The notes under the pieces are model-generated. The model ran no database searches. It saw only the letters and a program-made list of their open reading frames with translations, and was not told the origin of the DNA. Made by a program: the position numbers and the translations under genes. From positions 1 through 64,000 of the forward strand of contig CALJGL010000007.1 in assembly GCA_938075155.1 (NCBI GenBank): a stretch of DNA of 64,000 bases. Direction: 5' to 3'. Origin of the DNA: UBA12191 sp009937185 (GTDB taxonomy: Bacteria > Planctomycetota > UBA8108 > UBA1146). Shown one piece after another: positions 9,118-16,960 of the stretch. Each line of letters begins with the position of its first letter. Position 1 is the first letter of the stretch.

Positions 9118-9881
9118 GAATTCTCCCCCACTCGAGACGAAACAAATATCATTCGAGGAGAGATTCCAGCCTCGTGCCCATTGCCGTCCCAGTCTCCATA
9201 ACAAAACTTCGATTCCCAACCACTCGCCTGTAGTAGGGTTTCGATTTCTTCGCACGAGAAGAGACGCACCGATTCGGTGTAGTTTCGATTTTCGCCAGGT
9301 CCCGTGATGGTCACTGTTTTTTCGACCCTCATTTCATCCGCTGTCATGCATCTCTCTTCACGGATAGTCCGGTCGCCCACACGTCTTTCACTGCTCGGAA
9401 TCAATTGTTCGATCGTTGTTGCACGATCAGGGAGGTCGAGTAGAAAAAGCCCCCCGGGAGAACAAACCCGGGCCACTTCAGACAAAACTCGACGATTTTC
9501 TTCGTCCCCAGCAAAATATCCAAAGGAGGTGAAAAACATCATCACGTGGTCAAAGAAATCACGTTCAAAGGGAAGGTCACGCATATCTGCTCTGGAGAGG
9601 GAAACATCTTCACTCAAATGGCGACGTGCTTCGGTGAGAAGATCTTTGGACAAGTCTACGCCATACAACTGACACTGGGACTCCTGGAGCCAAACGGAGT
9701 GTCGGCCGGCACCACAACAAAGATCTAACAACTTTTGACCGGGAGCAGGCGAGAGCCATTTCAGAGCAGCGAGAGCTTCATTTCGAGCCGACTCGACCGT
9801 TCTGGCCGGATAGACTTCGAGATAGTCGGCGACGAAAGCCTTCTCGAACCAGTACTCGTGTTCCGTATCTTGACGATCCAT
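9108..9881 (-). CDS. Class I SAM-dependent methyltransferase, candidate bacillithiol N-methyltransferase
   Basis: A 257-residue Rossmann-fold methyltransferase. Motif I reads KLLDLCCGAGRHS, the acidic motif II follows as LYGVDLS, and ADMRDLPF plus MMFFTSFGYF give the post-I region. Start chosen at MDRQD, with GGAG 3 bases upstream. It is the first gene of the operon, and its end overlaps bshC by 10 bases. In green sulfur bacteria a SAM methyltransferase, NmbA, converts bacillithiol to N-methyl-bacillithiol; this gene's position makes it a candidate for the same reaction. That assignment is inference from context; the fold itself is clear. Confidence 0.8.
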   Translation of the reverse strand: MDRQDTEHEYWFEKAFVADYLEVYPARTVESARNEALAALKWLSPAPGQKLLDLCCGAGRHSVWLQESQCQLYGVDLSKDLLTEARRHLSEDVSLSRADMRDLPFERDFFDHVMMFFTSFGYFAGDEENRRVLSEVARVCSPGGLFLLDLPDRATTIEQLIPSSERRVGDRTIREERCMTADEMRVEKTVTITGPGENRNYTESVRLFSCEEIETLLQASGWESKFCYGDWDGNGHEAGISPRMIFVSSRVGENSCP

Positions 9882-10031
9882 ATTCTCCAGATTTGCTTCA
9901 TGTGGCCATTTCCTATCATCCCGCTGAAGAGGCCCCTCCACAAGGGAACCGATTGGCCTTCTTCTGACGTTTTCTTGCCACTTGCCTGTCCCCGCTGTTC
10001 GAGTTACTCAGGGGGGTCTGCAGGAATACCA

Positions 10032-12281
10032 ATGCTCAGAGAAGTCCATGGAAGGGAAACCCGGTTGAAAAACGTCGCTCGCGTCGCCATCCCAGTTCCT
10101 TTGCATGAACCCTTTGATTACCGGATCCCAGACGAACTTCTCAGTGAAATCGTTCCTGGAGTCCCAGTTCTCGTCCCATTTGGCAGCACTCAGCGATATG
10201 GCTGGGTCGTCGAGATCACAGATACTTCTCCGCATCCTCGTTTGAGAAAGATCCTCTCCAGAGTCCCCGAAGGTGCTGAACTCTCGTCGGATCTGCTCAA
10301 ACTATTGCAATGGACCTCCCATTACTATGTCGCGGGAATCGGCGAAACGATCGAGTCCGCCCTTCCAAAACCGGTGAGAGAAAGAAAGATTCGCCAAGTC
10401 CGTTGGGTGAAAACTATCGAATCCGGAGACCACCCTCCCGAAAAAGGCGGCGGCGCTGCGACCCGAAAAAAGGTTCTCGCATATTTGAATCAATCCCCGG
10501 ACCCGGTGCCGATGCGACGCCTTCTCGAAGACTGCGAAGTCAGTGATAGCCCTGTCAAAACTCTCCACAAGCGAGGCCAACTCGAAATCTTTGATGGTCT
10601 TCCGCCGGAGTTCGGTGTTCCTGGACAGAAAAAACCCGACTCTCCTCCCTGGGAAGTACCTCCCCCCTTCGAACCCAATGAGGAACAAAAAGTTGCGATT
10701 GAAATCATCTGTAAACAGCTGGATACAGACAGTTATAAAACTTTCTTACTCCATGGAGTCACGGGCAGTGGGAAGACGGAAGTTTATATTCGCAGCGCTC
10801 AACACGCATTGGCAAAGGGACAAGGAGTACTCGTCTTACTGCCAGAGATCGCTTTGACGCCTCAAGCCATCGAGAGATTCACTGAGCGCTTAGGTCCAGT
10901 AGCAGTACTCCACTCGATGCTTTCTGATACGGAACGTGCTGTTCATCATGAACGTCTACGATCGGGAGAGGTCCAGCTGGCTCTGGGAGCCCGAAGCGCG
11001 GTCTTCGCACCTGTTCAAGATTTAGGCCTGATTATCGTCGACGAGTGCCACGAGAGTTCCTACAAGCAGGAAAACAGTCCCCGGTATCATGCCCGCGATG
11101 TGGCTGTCATGCGTGCTCATCAAAATGGCATTCCATGCGTTCTCGGTTCTGCGACACCATCCATGGAGTCACTCGAAAACGCACGTCAGGGACGATTTGA
11201 AAAACTCTCTTTGAATCACCGTGTGAGTCAACGCGAACTGGCGACCATTGAAGTTATTGATCGTCGTCACGAAAAAGGTGCGGGGGCCTCTCATGGGCTC
11301 CTGTCACGTCGCTTGATCGACTTGATTCGTGAAACCATCGACAGGAACGAACAAGTCCTACTCTTCCTCAATCGGCGAGGATTCGCTCGCGATGTCCAAT
11401 GCAAACAATGTGGATTTTCATTTCGTTGTGCCAGTTGCGATATCCCTATGACCTATCACAAAGCGAAAGACTTGGCACAGTGCCATTATTGCGATGAAAA
11501 AAGAGGTATCCCAGACCGGTGCCCACAGTGTGAATTCACAGGTTTTCGCCAACGCTCACCGGGTACAGAGAATATTGAGGAAACTCTGGTGACACTCTTT
11601 CCAAATGTCGAAATTGACCGTCTCGACAGGGATACAGTCACTAGCGCTAGTCGAATGCAGCGCATCCTTCAAAAATTTAGGGATGGAGAAACCCGTATTC
11701 TGGTAGGCACCCAAATGGTGGCGAAAGGCCATGATATTCCTGGAGTCACCCTGGTCGGGGTTCTGGATGCAGATGTAGCTTTGGGATTGCCCGATTTCCG
11801 CTCTGCAGAAAAAACAGCACAGTTACTGTGTCAGGTTGCAGGTCGCGCCGGAAGAGGCGATTTGCCGGGACACGTGGCACTTCAAACCCGACAACCTGAA
11901 CACTACGCCATCACCTGCGCTGTTCGACAAGATCTCGAACTTCTTCTGGAGCAAGAAACAACCGTCAGAAAAATGCTGCGTTACCCTCCGCATGGATTTC
12001 TGGCTCGCATCGTTTTTGAGGATGAAGATGAATCCCGTGTGAGACAAACAGCGGATGAAATCGCACAGGTCATCAAGGCAGCGGCCCGAGAAGATTCGCA
12101 GATACTTGGACCCGCTCCTGCCCCATTCGAAAAGTTACGAAACAGGTATCGACTTCATGTTTTGTTGAAGAGTACTTCTCGAGATGCACTCCGAGAGTTG
12201 GGAAAAATTGCACAGACCGAAAAGGCGCGCTGGTCTTCGACTCGCATCACTCTTGATATTGATCCCCAGAACTTGCAATAA
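10032..12281 (+). CDS. priA: Primosomal protein N' (replication restart helicase PriA)
   Basis: A 749-residue superfamily-2 helicase that reloads the replisome at stalled forks. Order: N-terminal DNA-binding domain (about 1-105), winged-helix linker, helicase core with Walker A GVTGSGKT (242-249), DECH box (337-340), and the PriA zinc-binding insertion of paired cysteines (CKQCGFSFRCASC ... CHYC ... CPQC). The C-terminal helicase motifs TQMVAKGHD and QVAGRAGRG are intact. Start chosen at MLREV, with AGGA 7 bases upstream; the open frame before it overlaps the divergent methyltransferase and is not PriA-like. It converges with the HU gene on a shared terminator. Confidence 0.95.
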   Translation: MLREVHGRETRLKNVARVAIPVPLHEPFDYRIPDELLSEIVPGVPVLVPFGSTQRYGWVVEITDTSPHPRLRKILSRVPEGAELSSDLLKLLQWTSHYYVAGIGETIESALPKPVRERKIRQVRWVKTIESGDHPPEKGGGAATRKKVLAYLNQSPDPVPMRRLLEDCEVSDSPVKTLHKRGQLEIFDGLPPEFGVPGQKKPDSPPWEVPPPFEPNEEQKVAIEIICKQLDTDSYKTFLLHGVTGSGKTEVYIRSAQHALAKGQGVLVLLPEIALTPQAIERFTERLGPVAVLHSMLSDTERAVHHERLRSGEVQLALGARSAVFAPVQDLGLIIVDECHESSYKQENSPRYHARDVAVMRAHQNGIPCVLGSATPSMESLENARQGRFEKLSLNHRVSQRELATIEVIDRRHEKGAGASHGLLSRRLIDLIRETIDRNEQVLLFLNRRGFARDVQCKQCGFSFRCASCDIPMTYHKAKDLAQCHYCDEKRGIPDRCPQCEFTGFRQRSPGTENIEETLVTLFPNVEIDRLDRDTVTSASRMQRILQKFRDGETRILVGTQMVAKGHDIPGVTLVGVLDADVALGLPDFRSAEKTAQLLCQVAGRAGRGDLPGHVALQTRQPEHYAITCAVRQDLELLLEQETTVRKMLRYPPHGFLARIVFEDEDESRVRQTADEIAQVIKAAAREDSQILGPAPAPFEKLRNRYRLHVLLKSTSRDALRELGKIAQTEKARWSSTRITLDIDPQNLQ

Positions 12282-12320
12282 AAAAAGGGTGAGCGCCCAC
12301 TAGGAGCACTCACCCTTTTT
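12281..12320. terminator. Bidirectional terminator between priA and HU
   Basis: AAAAAGGGTGAG (12282-12293) is exactly complementary to CTCACCCTTTTT (12309-12320) around a 15-base loop. The A and T runs on the outer sides let it stop transcription from both convergent genes. Confidence 0.9.
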
Positions 12321-12338
12321 ACAAAATTGCTTCGTAGA

Positions 12339-12608
12339 TCAGACCATGTCCTTGAAAGTCTTCGAAGGCTTAAAGGCAACGCTCTTAGAAGCCTTGATCT
12401 TGATGCTCTCACCCGTCTGTGGGTTACGACCCGTACGAGCCGCACGCTTGCGGATGCTAAAGGTTCCGAAGCCGACCATTTGAACGGTCTTGTCCTTCTT
12501 CACTCCCTTTTTGATACCATCGATGACAGCGTTAACGCAGCGCTCTGCTCCCGCTTTGGTCTCGTCTAGTTCCTTTTGCACAAATGCAATGAGTTCGCCT
12601 TTGTTCAT
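12339..12608 (-). CDS. hup: HU-family DNA-binding protein
   Basis: An 89-residue nucleoid protein, the standard HU length. It starts MNKGELI, has the beta-arm signature GFGTFSIRKRAARTGRNPQTG, and ends with SKTFKD. HU proteins form dimers that bend DNA without much sequence preference and help compact the chromosome and assist replication and repair. GGAGAG lies 4 bases upstream of the ATG. The monocistronic gene shares its terminator with priA. Confidence 0.95.
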   Translation of the reverse strand: MNKGELIAFVQKELDETKAGAERCVNAVIDGIKKGVKKDKTVQMVGFGTFSIRKRAARTGRNPQTGESIKIKASKSVAFKPSKTFKDMV

Positions 12609-12947
12609 GAGGCTCTCCTTCCTTCGAGAATTAATATCTGAACACTTCTTTGCGACGTGCCAACCAGCAACGTCGACCCTCGATCCTGATCAGACCCAAA
12701 CTCCTGAGATCGGCTCAGGGACTGGGCTGAGCCTCAGTATGTTGCCCGGATTCGATCCTGCAAACACATCCTGACAAGAAAAAATGCTTCAGAGAGACAA
12801 GTTAGTCTTCTGGGAACCAAAAGACACCGTTCCAGCGTTGGCAAATATGTGTCTTTGGGTATAACATCCTCTGTAACACGATCTTGGGGGAGATCAGCAG
12901 GTATTCTCCCTCCTATTATAAGTTGACTTAGTAGATGCGGAGTTCTC
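12609..12947. other. Divergent intergenic region with a palindrome
   Basis: This 339-base gap separates the HU gene from the DUF3108-like gene and must hold promoters for both. The one clear structure is an inverted repeat, GGCTCAG (12712-12718) with CTGAGCC (12727-12733), about 100 bases upstream of the HU start. It lacks a T run and could be an operator or mRNA hairpin. No convincing -35/-10 pair or small gene is visible. Confidence 0.4.
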
Positions 12948-14081
12948 TTGGAAAGCCTAAGGTTCAGGTGCTGGCCCCACCTGCTCATAGTGGCATCCGT
13001 GATTCTTTTGATGAAAGACTCACTGATTGCCCAAATTCCCCTTGCCGATTTATCGCCTATCCCCATCACGGATCAGGCGCCTCAAAATCCATCGGATGAG
13101 AAAATCAATGAAGACGATGACCTCGATGACTTCGGACGCCTTGAAAAAGGCGTGGCTGTGGAATCATTCTCTGGAATCGTTCCAGCTTCATTACCACTAG
13201 GAGAACGCCTGGTCTTCGAAGCCACTGTCGAGTGGAAGGGGGCCCAAGTCCTCGTCGGTCATTTGGAATTGGCTGCATTTCAAGAGGACCCCGAAACCAC
13301 TATTCTTCATGCCCGAGGAAAAGGTGAGCGATTCGGTTATTTGATCGATCAACAAATTACTTCCCGACTGGATCGCATGACCGGGCAGCCCATCGAATAC
13401 ATCAATGTCCAAAGAGGCTCAGAATATCACACGAAAAAGTTGCTCTTTGAGAATGGCTCTATCAACTACACCAAACGAGAGCACTGTAGAAAATCAGATT
13501 GTGCTAATCCAAAACACAACATTGCGGAGGTCTCTTGGAAAGGTCCCATTCCTTGGGGGACTAAGGATCAACATTGCGGCGACAAGAAATGTGGAAACCC
13601 TACTCATGAGTCATGGATCGTAAAAAAGGTCCATCAAGTCGATGAGCCTTATGTTGACTTGCTCACCTCTATCTTTGTGGCAAGAACAGCAAATTTCCCG
13701 AACGATGATGACACCATCATCATTCCAGCGATCAATGACGACTCACGCTGGTTTGTCGAAGTGAAGAAACTGCAGACAAAAGAGATCACTGTTAAAGAGG
13801 GCACGTACGAAGCGATCGAACTCAGCCTTTCTCCCTTATCTTCCGATGGGAATGAAAAGAAGCGCTTCAAGGGGCTTTTTGGAATCCATGGAACTCTCCG
13901 GGTTTGGATCGATTCTATCTCTCGCAAACCACTCCTCATTCAGGGTACACTTCCGATCTCGGTTCTCGATCTGAAGGCCAGAATTGAACTGATCTCCACT
14001 GGGGACGCCGAGATCGTTAAGTTACGTAGGGCCTCAACACAAAAGGCCCTTTTGGAGAAATCTGCCGAAAGGCCTCGATGA
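12948..14081 (+). CDS. DUF3108-like exported protein with duplicated His/Cys motif
   Basis: A 377-residue protein with a hydrophobic N-terminus (about 11-28) that looks like a signal peptide or anchor, an acidic linker (EDDDLDD), and a beta-rich body. The stretches LPLGERLVFEATVEWKG, MTGQPIEY and KEGTYEAIELS resemble DUF3108 outer-envelope proteins. Unusually, the middle holds two copies of HC-x4-C-x-NP-x-H, at residues 179-190 and 209-220, exactly 30 residues apart, which look like metal sites. Start is TTG, with CGGAG 5 bases before it. Its stop overlaps the selA start (ATGA), so the two are probably co-translated; whether it has a selenium role is unknown. Confidence 0.65.
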   Translation: MESLRFRCWPHLLIVASVILLMKDSLIAQIPLADLSPIPITDQAPQNPSDEKINEDDDLDDFGRLEKGVAVESFSGIVPASLPLGERLVFEATVEWKGAQVLVGHLELAAFQEDPETTILHARGKGERFGYLIDQQITSRLDRMTGQPIEYINVQRGSEYHTKKLLFENGSINYTKREHCRKSDCANPKHNIAEVSWKGPIPWGTKDQHCGDKKCGNPTHESWIVKKVHQVDEPYVDLLTSIFVARTANFPNDDDTIIIPAINDDSRWFVEVKKLQTKEITVKEGTYEAIELSLSPLSSDGNEKKRFKGLFGIHGTLRVWIDSISRKPLLIQGTLPISVLDLKARIELISTGDAEIVKLRRASTQKALLEKSAERPR

Positions 14082-15484
14082 CCCCCACCGAAATCGGTGC
14101 ATTGCTCAGAAAACTTCCCCAAGTCGATCGACTGATGAAGTTCGACAAGATGGATTCTCTCAGCCAACAGCACTCAAGATCACTCGTTCTCGCAGAATGT
14201 CGCTCATTGCTGGATTCATTGCGTGCTCGGGCACTCGCTGGAGATGCTGGGGAAGAGGACTTTTCAGAAGATAACATCATCCAAAGATTGTCTGATCGTC
14301 TTTCAGAAAGACAAACACCCTTTTATCGCAGAGTCATCAATGGGACAGGAATCGTGCTCCACACTGGCCTTGGAAGAGCACCTCTGGCATCCGAGGTCGC
14401 AGATTCTCTCGTCGAACAACTGAGGCATCCGGTCCGGGTAGAAATAGACCTAGAATCGGGGCTTCGCGGAAATCGCGATGAAGGCTGTGTGGATTTGATC
14501 AGGGAGCTGACGGGTGCTGAAGATGCCACCGTGGTCAATAATAATGCCGGAGCAACACTCCTTCTTTTATCTGCCCTTGCTAAGGATCAGGAAGTTCTCG
14601 TCTCTCATGGGGAACTCGTAGAGATCGGCGGTTCATTCCGTATTCCAGACATCATGGAACAAGGTGGAGCGCGCTTGAAAGCAGTGGGAACTACCAATAG
14701 AACCCGAGCCCGTGATTACGATGAAGCCTGTTCCAGTGACTCGGGAATGATCCTGAAAGTTCACACTTCAAATTACAAAGTCGTCGGCTTTACTGAAGAA
14801 GCTGAGATATCCGAATTGTGCGCCGTTGGAAAAACTCATGGAGTCCCCGTCGTGCATGACATGGGCTCTGGCTGCATGGTCGATCTGGCATCCCGGGGAT
14901 TACGTGGAGAATCTTGGGTTCGTGATAGCCTAGAGAGTGGCTGTGCTCTTGTCTGTTTCAGCGGAGACAAACTCTTAGGTGGACCTCAAGCGGGTATTAT
15001 TGCAGGTAGTGCTGATCTTGTTCAAAAGTGCAGAAAGCACCCCCTGTACCGAGCGATGAGACCCGGGCGCATGACCTATATTGCCCTTGAGCAAACATTG
15101 CGTATTTACCTCCGAGGCGAAGAAGAGTCGATCCAGAGTATTCCTTCCTTGAGAAGGGTTTTGGATACTCCTGAAACGCTGAAAGAGCGCCAGGGAAAAC
15201 TTCACCATGATTTATCCCGCTTATCCGACCTTCAAGTTCACCTCCTAGACCATGACGGATATGCAGGAAGCGGCTCATTGCCCGCACAGCCCATTAAATC
15301 TCTGGGCCTAAAGATCACCTCTCCCCTTCTGGCCACTGCTGAGTTAGCTCGAAAACTCCGCACTGGCGAGCCGGCGATATTGCCGACAGTTCAGGATGAC
15401 GCCATCATTCTGGATGTTCGCACTCTTGAGGATGAAGAACTGGACGTGATCGTCGCCCGATTCTCCGAGATCCTCGCTTCCTGA
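14078..15484 (+). CDS. selA: L-seryl-tRNA(Sec) selenium transferase
   Basis: SelA converts serine on tRNA-Sec to selenocysteine using selenophosphate and pyridoxal phosphate. The 468-residue protein has the family length, the motif INGTGIVLHTGLGRAPL near residue 88, and the PLP-lysine site SGDKLLGGPQAG with K298 (near K295 of E. coli SelA). The N-terminal tRNA-binding helical region is present. It overlaps the DUF3108-like gene by four bases and is followed by selD and the tRNA-Sec gene, so enzyme, selenium donor and tRNA are encoded together. SelB is not in the window. Confidence 0.96.
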   Translation: MTPTEIGALLRKLPQVDRLMKFDKMDSLSQQHSRSLVLAECRSLLDSLRARALAGDAGEEDFSEDNIIQRLSDRLSERQTPFYRRVINGTGIVLHTGLGRAPLASEVADSLVEQLRHPVRVEIDLESGLRGNRDEGCVDLIRELTGAEDATVVNNNAGATLLLLSALAKDQEVLVSHGELVEIGGSFRIPDIMEQGGARLKAVGTTNRTRARDYDEACSSDSGMILKVHTSNYKVVGFTEEAEISELCAVGKTHGVPVVHDMGSGCMVDLASRGLRGESWVRDSLESGCALVCFSGDKLLGGPQAGIIAGSADLVQKCRKHPLYRAMRPGRMTYIALEQTLRIYLRGEEESIQSIPSLRRVLDTPETLKERQGKLHHDLSRLSDLQVHLLDHDGYAGSGSLPAQPIKSLGLKITSPLLATAELARKLRTGEPAILPTVQDDAIILDVRTLEDEELDVIVARFSEILAS

Positions 15485-15575
15485 TCAGATCAACAATTTG
15501 AACCAGATCGACCCTGAACTCTTGACCAGAGAGTGCCGCGGGGTGATCTTTCACTTTGAAAGAGAGGAGGCCAAG

Positions 15576-16631
15576 ATGTCTGATACACCGATTCGCCTGA
15601 CAAATTACGCTTCGTGTGCCGGCTGAGCGGCCAAGCTCTCCCCCGGGGACCTGGTCGAGGTCCTCTCCAACTTTAAGATGCCCAGTCGGGAAGAAGTTCT
15701 ACATGGTCCCGGTACTCTCGATGATGCTGGCGTAGTTCGCATCCCGGGAACCGACAAAGCCATCGTTCAAACTGTCGATTTCTTTCCGCCTATCGTCGAT
15801 GACCCCCGAGAGTTCGGACGCATCGCAGCCGCCAATAGTCTTTCAGATATCTATGCCATGGGAGGATTACCTCTCAGCGCTCTCAACATCGTGGGATTCC
15901 CAGAGGAATTACCGATGACCATCCTCGGAGAAATACTTTCCGGAGGAGCAGAGAAAATGGAAGAGGCCAATTGTGCCCTTCTCGGCGGTCATAGTGTCAG
16001 GGATGCTGAGATCAAATATGGTCTCGCAGTCACCGGCACCATCGATCCTGATCATATGCTGACCAATGGTGGAGCCCGGGCAGGAGATGTTCTCGTCCTC
16101 ACCAAATCTCTGGGGACAGGAACCGTCAGCACCGCTCTCAACAAATCAGAAATCGACGCAGACATTCTTGCAACAGCCACGACATCCATGTCTACATTGA
16201 ATGCTGCTGCGGCTCAGATCGCCATGAATCATGGCGTAAAGTCGGCGACAGATGTCACGGGCTTCGGGTTGTGCGGACATGGATCTGAAATGGCTCTCGC
16301 CAGCAACGTCGACATCTATTTTCACGCTACAAAGCTTCCCCTTCTCCCGGGTGTCGCAGATCTTGCAAAAGCAGGATATTGCTCCGGAGGCTCGGGGAGA
16401 AATAGAGCTCATTTGGGTGATCGACTCTCCGTCGAACAGGGCATCGAAGAATCTCTAATTTCACTCTGCCTAGATTCTGAAACTTCAGGAGGCTTATTGA
16501 TCGCCATTCCAGAAGATCGAGTCGATAGATTGTTGTCAGACCTTCAAGACTCCGCAGGGGTGGCAACCCATGTGGTGATCGGCGAAGTCAAAGCATCGAC
16601 GGGCACACCGAGAGTATCGATTCTGAATTGA
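15576..16631 (+). CDS. selD: Selenophosphate synthetase containing selenocysteine (Sec17, in-frame UGA)
   Basis: SelD makes selenophosphate from selenide and ATP. Read from ATG 15576 (GGAGG 5 bases upstream), the protein is 351 residues only if TGA 15624-15626 is decoded as selenocysteine: LTNYASCAG-U-AAKLSP. This is exactly the catalytic Cys/Sec position of SelD, and the following lysine is also conserved. Downstream motifs are normal (GPGTLDDAGVV, DFFPPIVDDP, GGHSVRD, ATDVTGFGLCGHG). A SECIS-like hairpin lies just after the UGA. A gene caller that stops at TGA would begin at the ATG at 15678 and lose the first 34 residues, including the active site. Confidence 0.95.
15645..15665 (+). promoter_or_regulatory. 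Bacterial SECIS-like hairpin in selD
   Basis: Starting 18 bases after the UGA, GGGGACCT (15645-15652) pairs with AGGTCCTC (15658-15665; one G:U pair) around the loop GGTCG. The GGUC-type apical loop on a short GC stem, soon after the UGA, is the feature recognised by SelB in bacterial selenoprotein mRNAs such as E. coli fdhF. The loop starts 26 bases after the UGA. Confidence 0.85.
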
Positions 16632-16727
16632 CACCTCGTGGGTGTCTTCCGAGTGTCTAATCTGGCCGATAATTGAATGTGTATCTTGCCAAACCTGAAT
16701 GCTGTGCCAAACTTATTACTCCACTGA

Positions 16728-16825
16728 GGGGGTGAATGGGTACCTGGTGGGCCTCCTGGGTTTCAAACCCATGGTGCGGCGCGAACAACGTCGTAGGTCG
16801 GTTCGATTCCGATGCACCCCCGCCA
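16728..16825 (+). tRNA. selC: tRNA-Sec (anticodon UCA)
   Basis: A 98-base gene including encoded CCA, the long size expected of tRNA-Sec. The anticodon loop TTTCAAA gives UCA, which reads UGA. A long variable arm (GCGGCG with CGTCGT) and a 5-bp T arm with loop TTCGATT are clear, and the discriminator is G. The acceptor has seven Watson-Crick pairs (GGGGGTG with CACCCCC); the eighth bacterial position is an A-G mismatch, and the D stem pairs weakly. It lies 96 bases after selD on the same strand. Confidence 0.93.
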
Positions 16826-16839
16826 TTTTCTCTAGATAC

Positions 16840-16950
16840 AGTTCCTCTGAACTCAGTTTCTCTGAACTCAGTTTCTCTGAACTCAGTTTCTCTGAACTCA
16901 GTTTCCCTGAACTCAGTTTCCCTGAACTCAGCTCCTCTGAACTCAGTTCT
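16840..16950. repeat. 15-bp tandem repeat, seven copies, 3' of tRNA-Sec
   Basis: Seven units of AGTTYCYCTGAACTC (16840-16944; the seventh begins AGC) plus a partial unit follow 14 bases after the tRNA-Sec CCA. Variation is limited to C/T changes. Each junction contains GAAC-TCA-GTTY, a weak inverted repeat. The array separates tRNA-Sec from the convergent membrane protein gene. Frames open through it because 15 is a multiple of three, but those frames also cross the tRNA, so it is probably non-coding. Confidence 0.95.
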
Positions 16951-16960
16951 ACGTTAGAAC
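16946..16960. other. Short hairpin at the end of the tandem repeat
   Basis: GTTCTA (16946-16951) and TAGAAC (16955-16960) are perfect inverted repeats around CGT. On the minus strand the stem overlaps the TAA stop of the membrane protein gene. There is no T run, so termination is only a possibility. Confidence 0.45.

Noticed and set aside
9735..10031. N-terminal extension of PriA
   Set aside because: The extra 99 residues overlap the methyltransferase gene in antisense and are not PriA-like; a ribosome binding site lies before the ATG at 10032.
15678..16631. A shorter selD beginning at the ATG at 15678
   Set aside because: It would lack the catalytic Cys/Sec and lysine. The upstream ATG has a strong ribosome binding site, and the intervening UGA is at the known Sec position with a SECIS-like hairpin.
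16840..16950. CRISPR array
   Set aside because: The units are contiguous 15-bp repeats with no spacers, and no cas genes are nearby.
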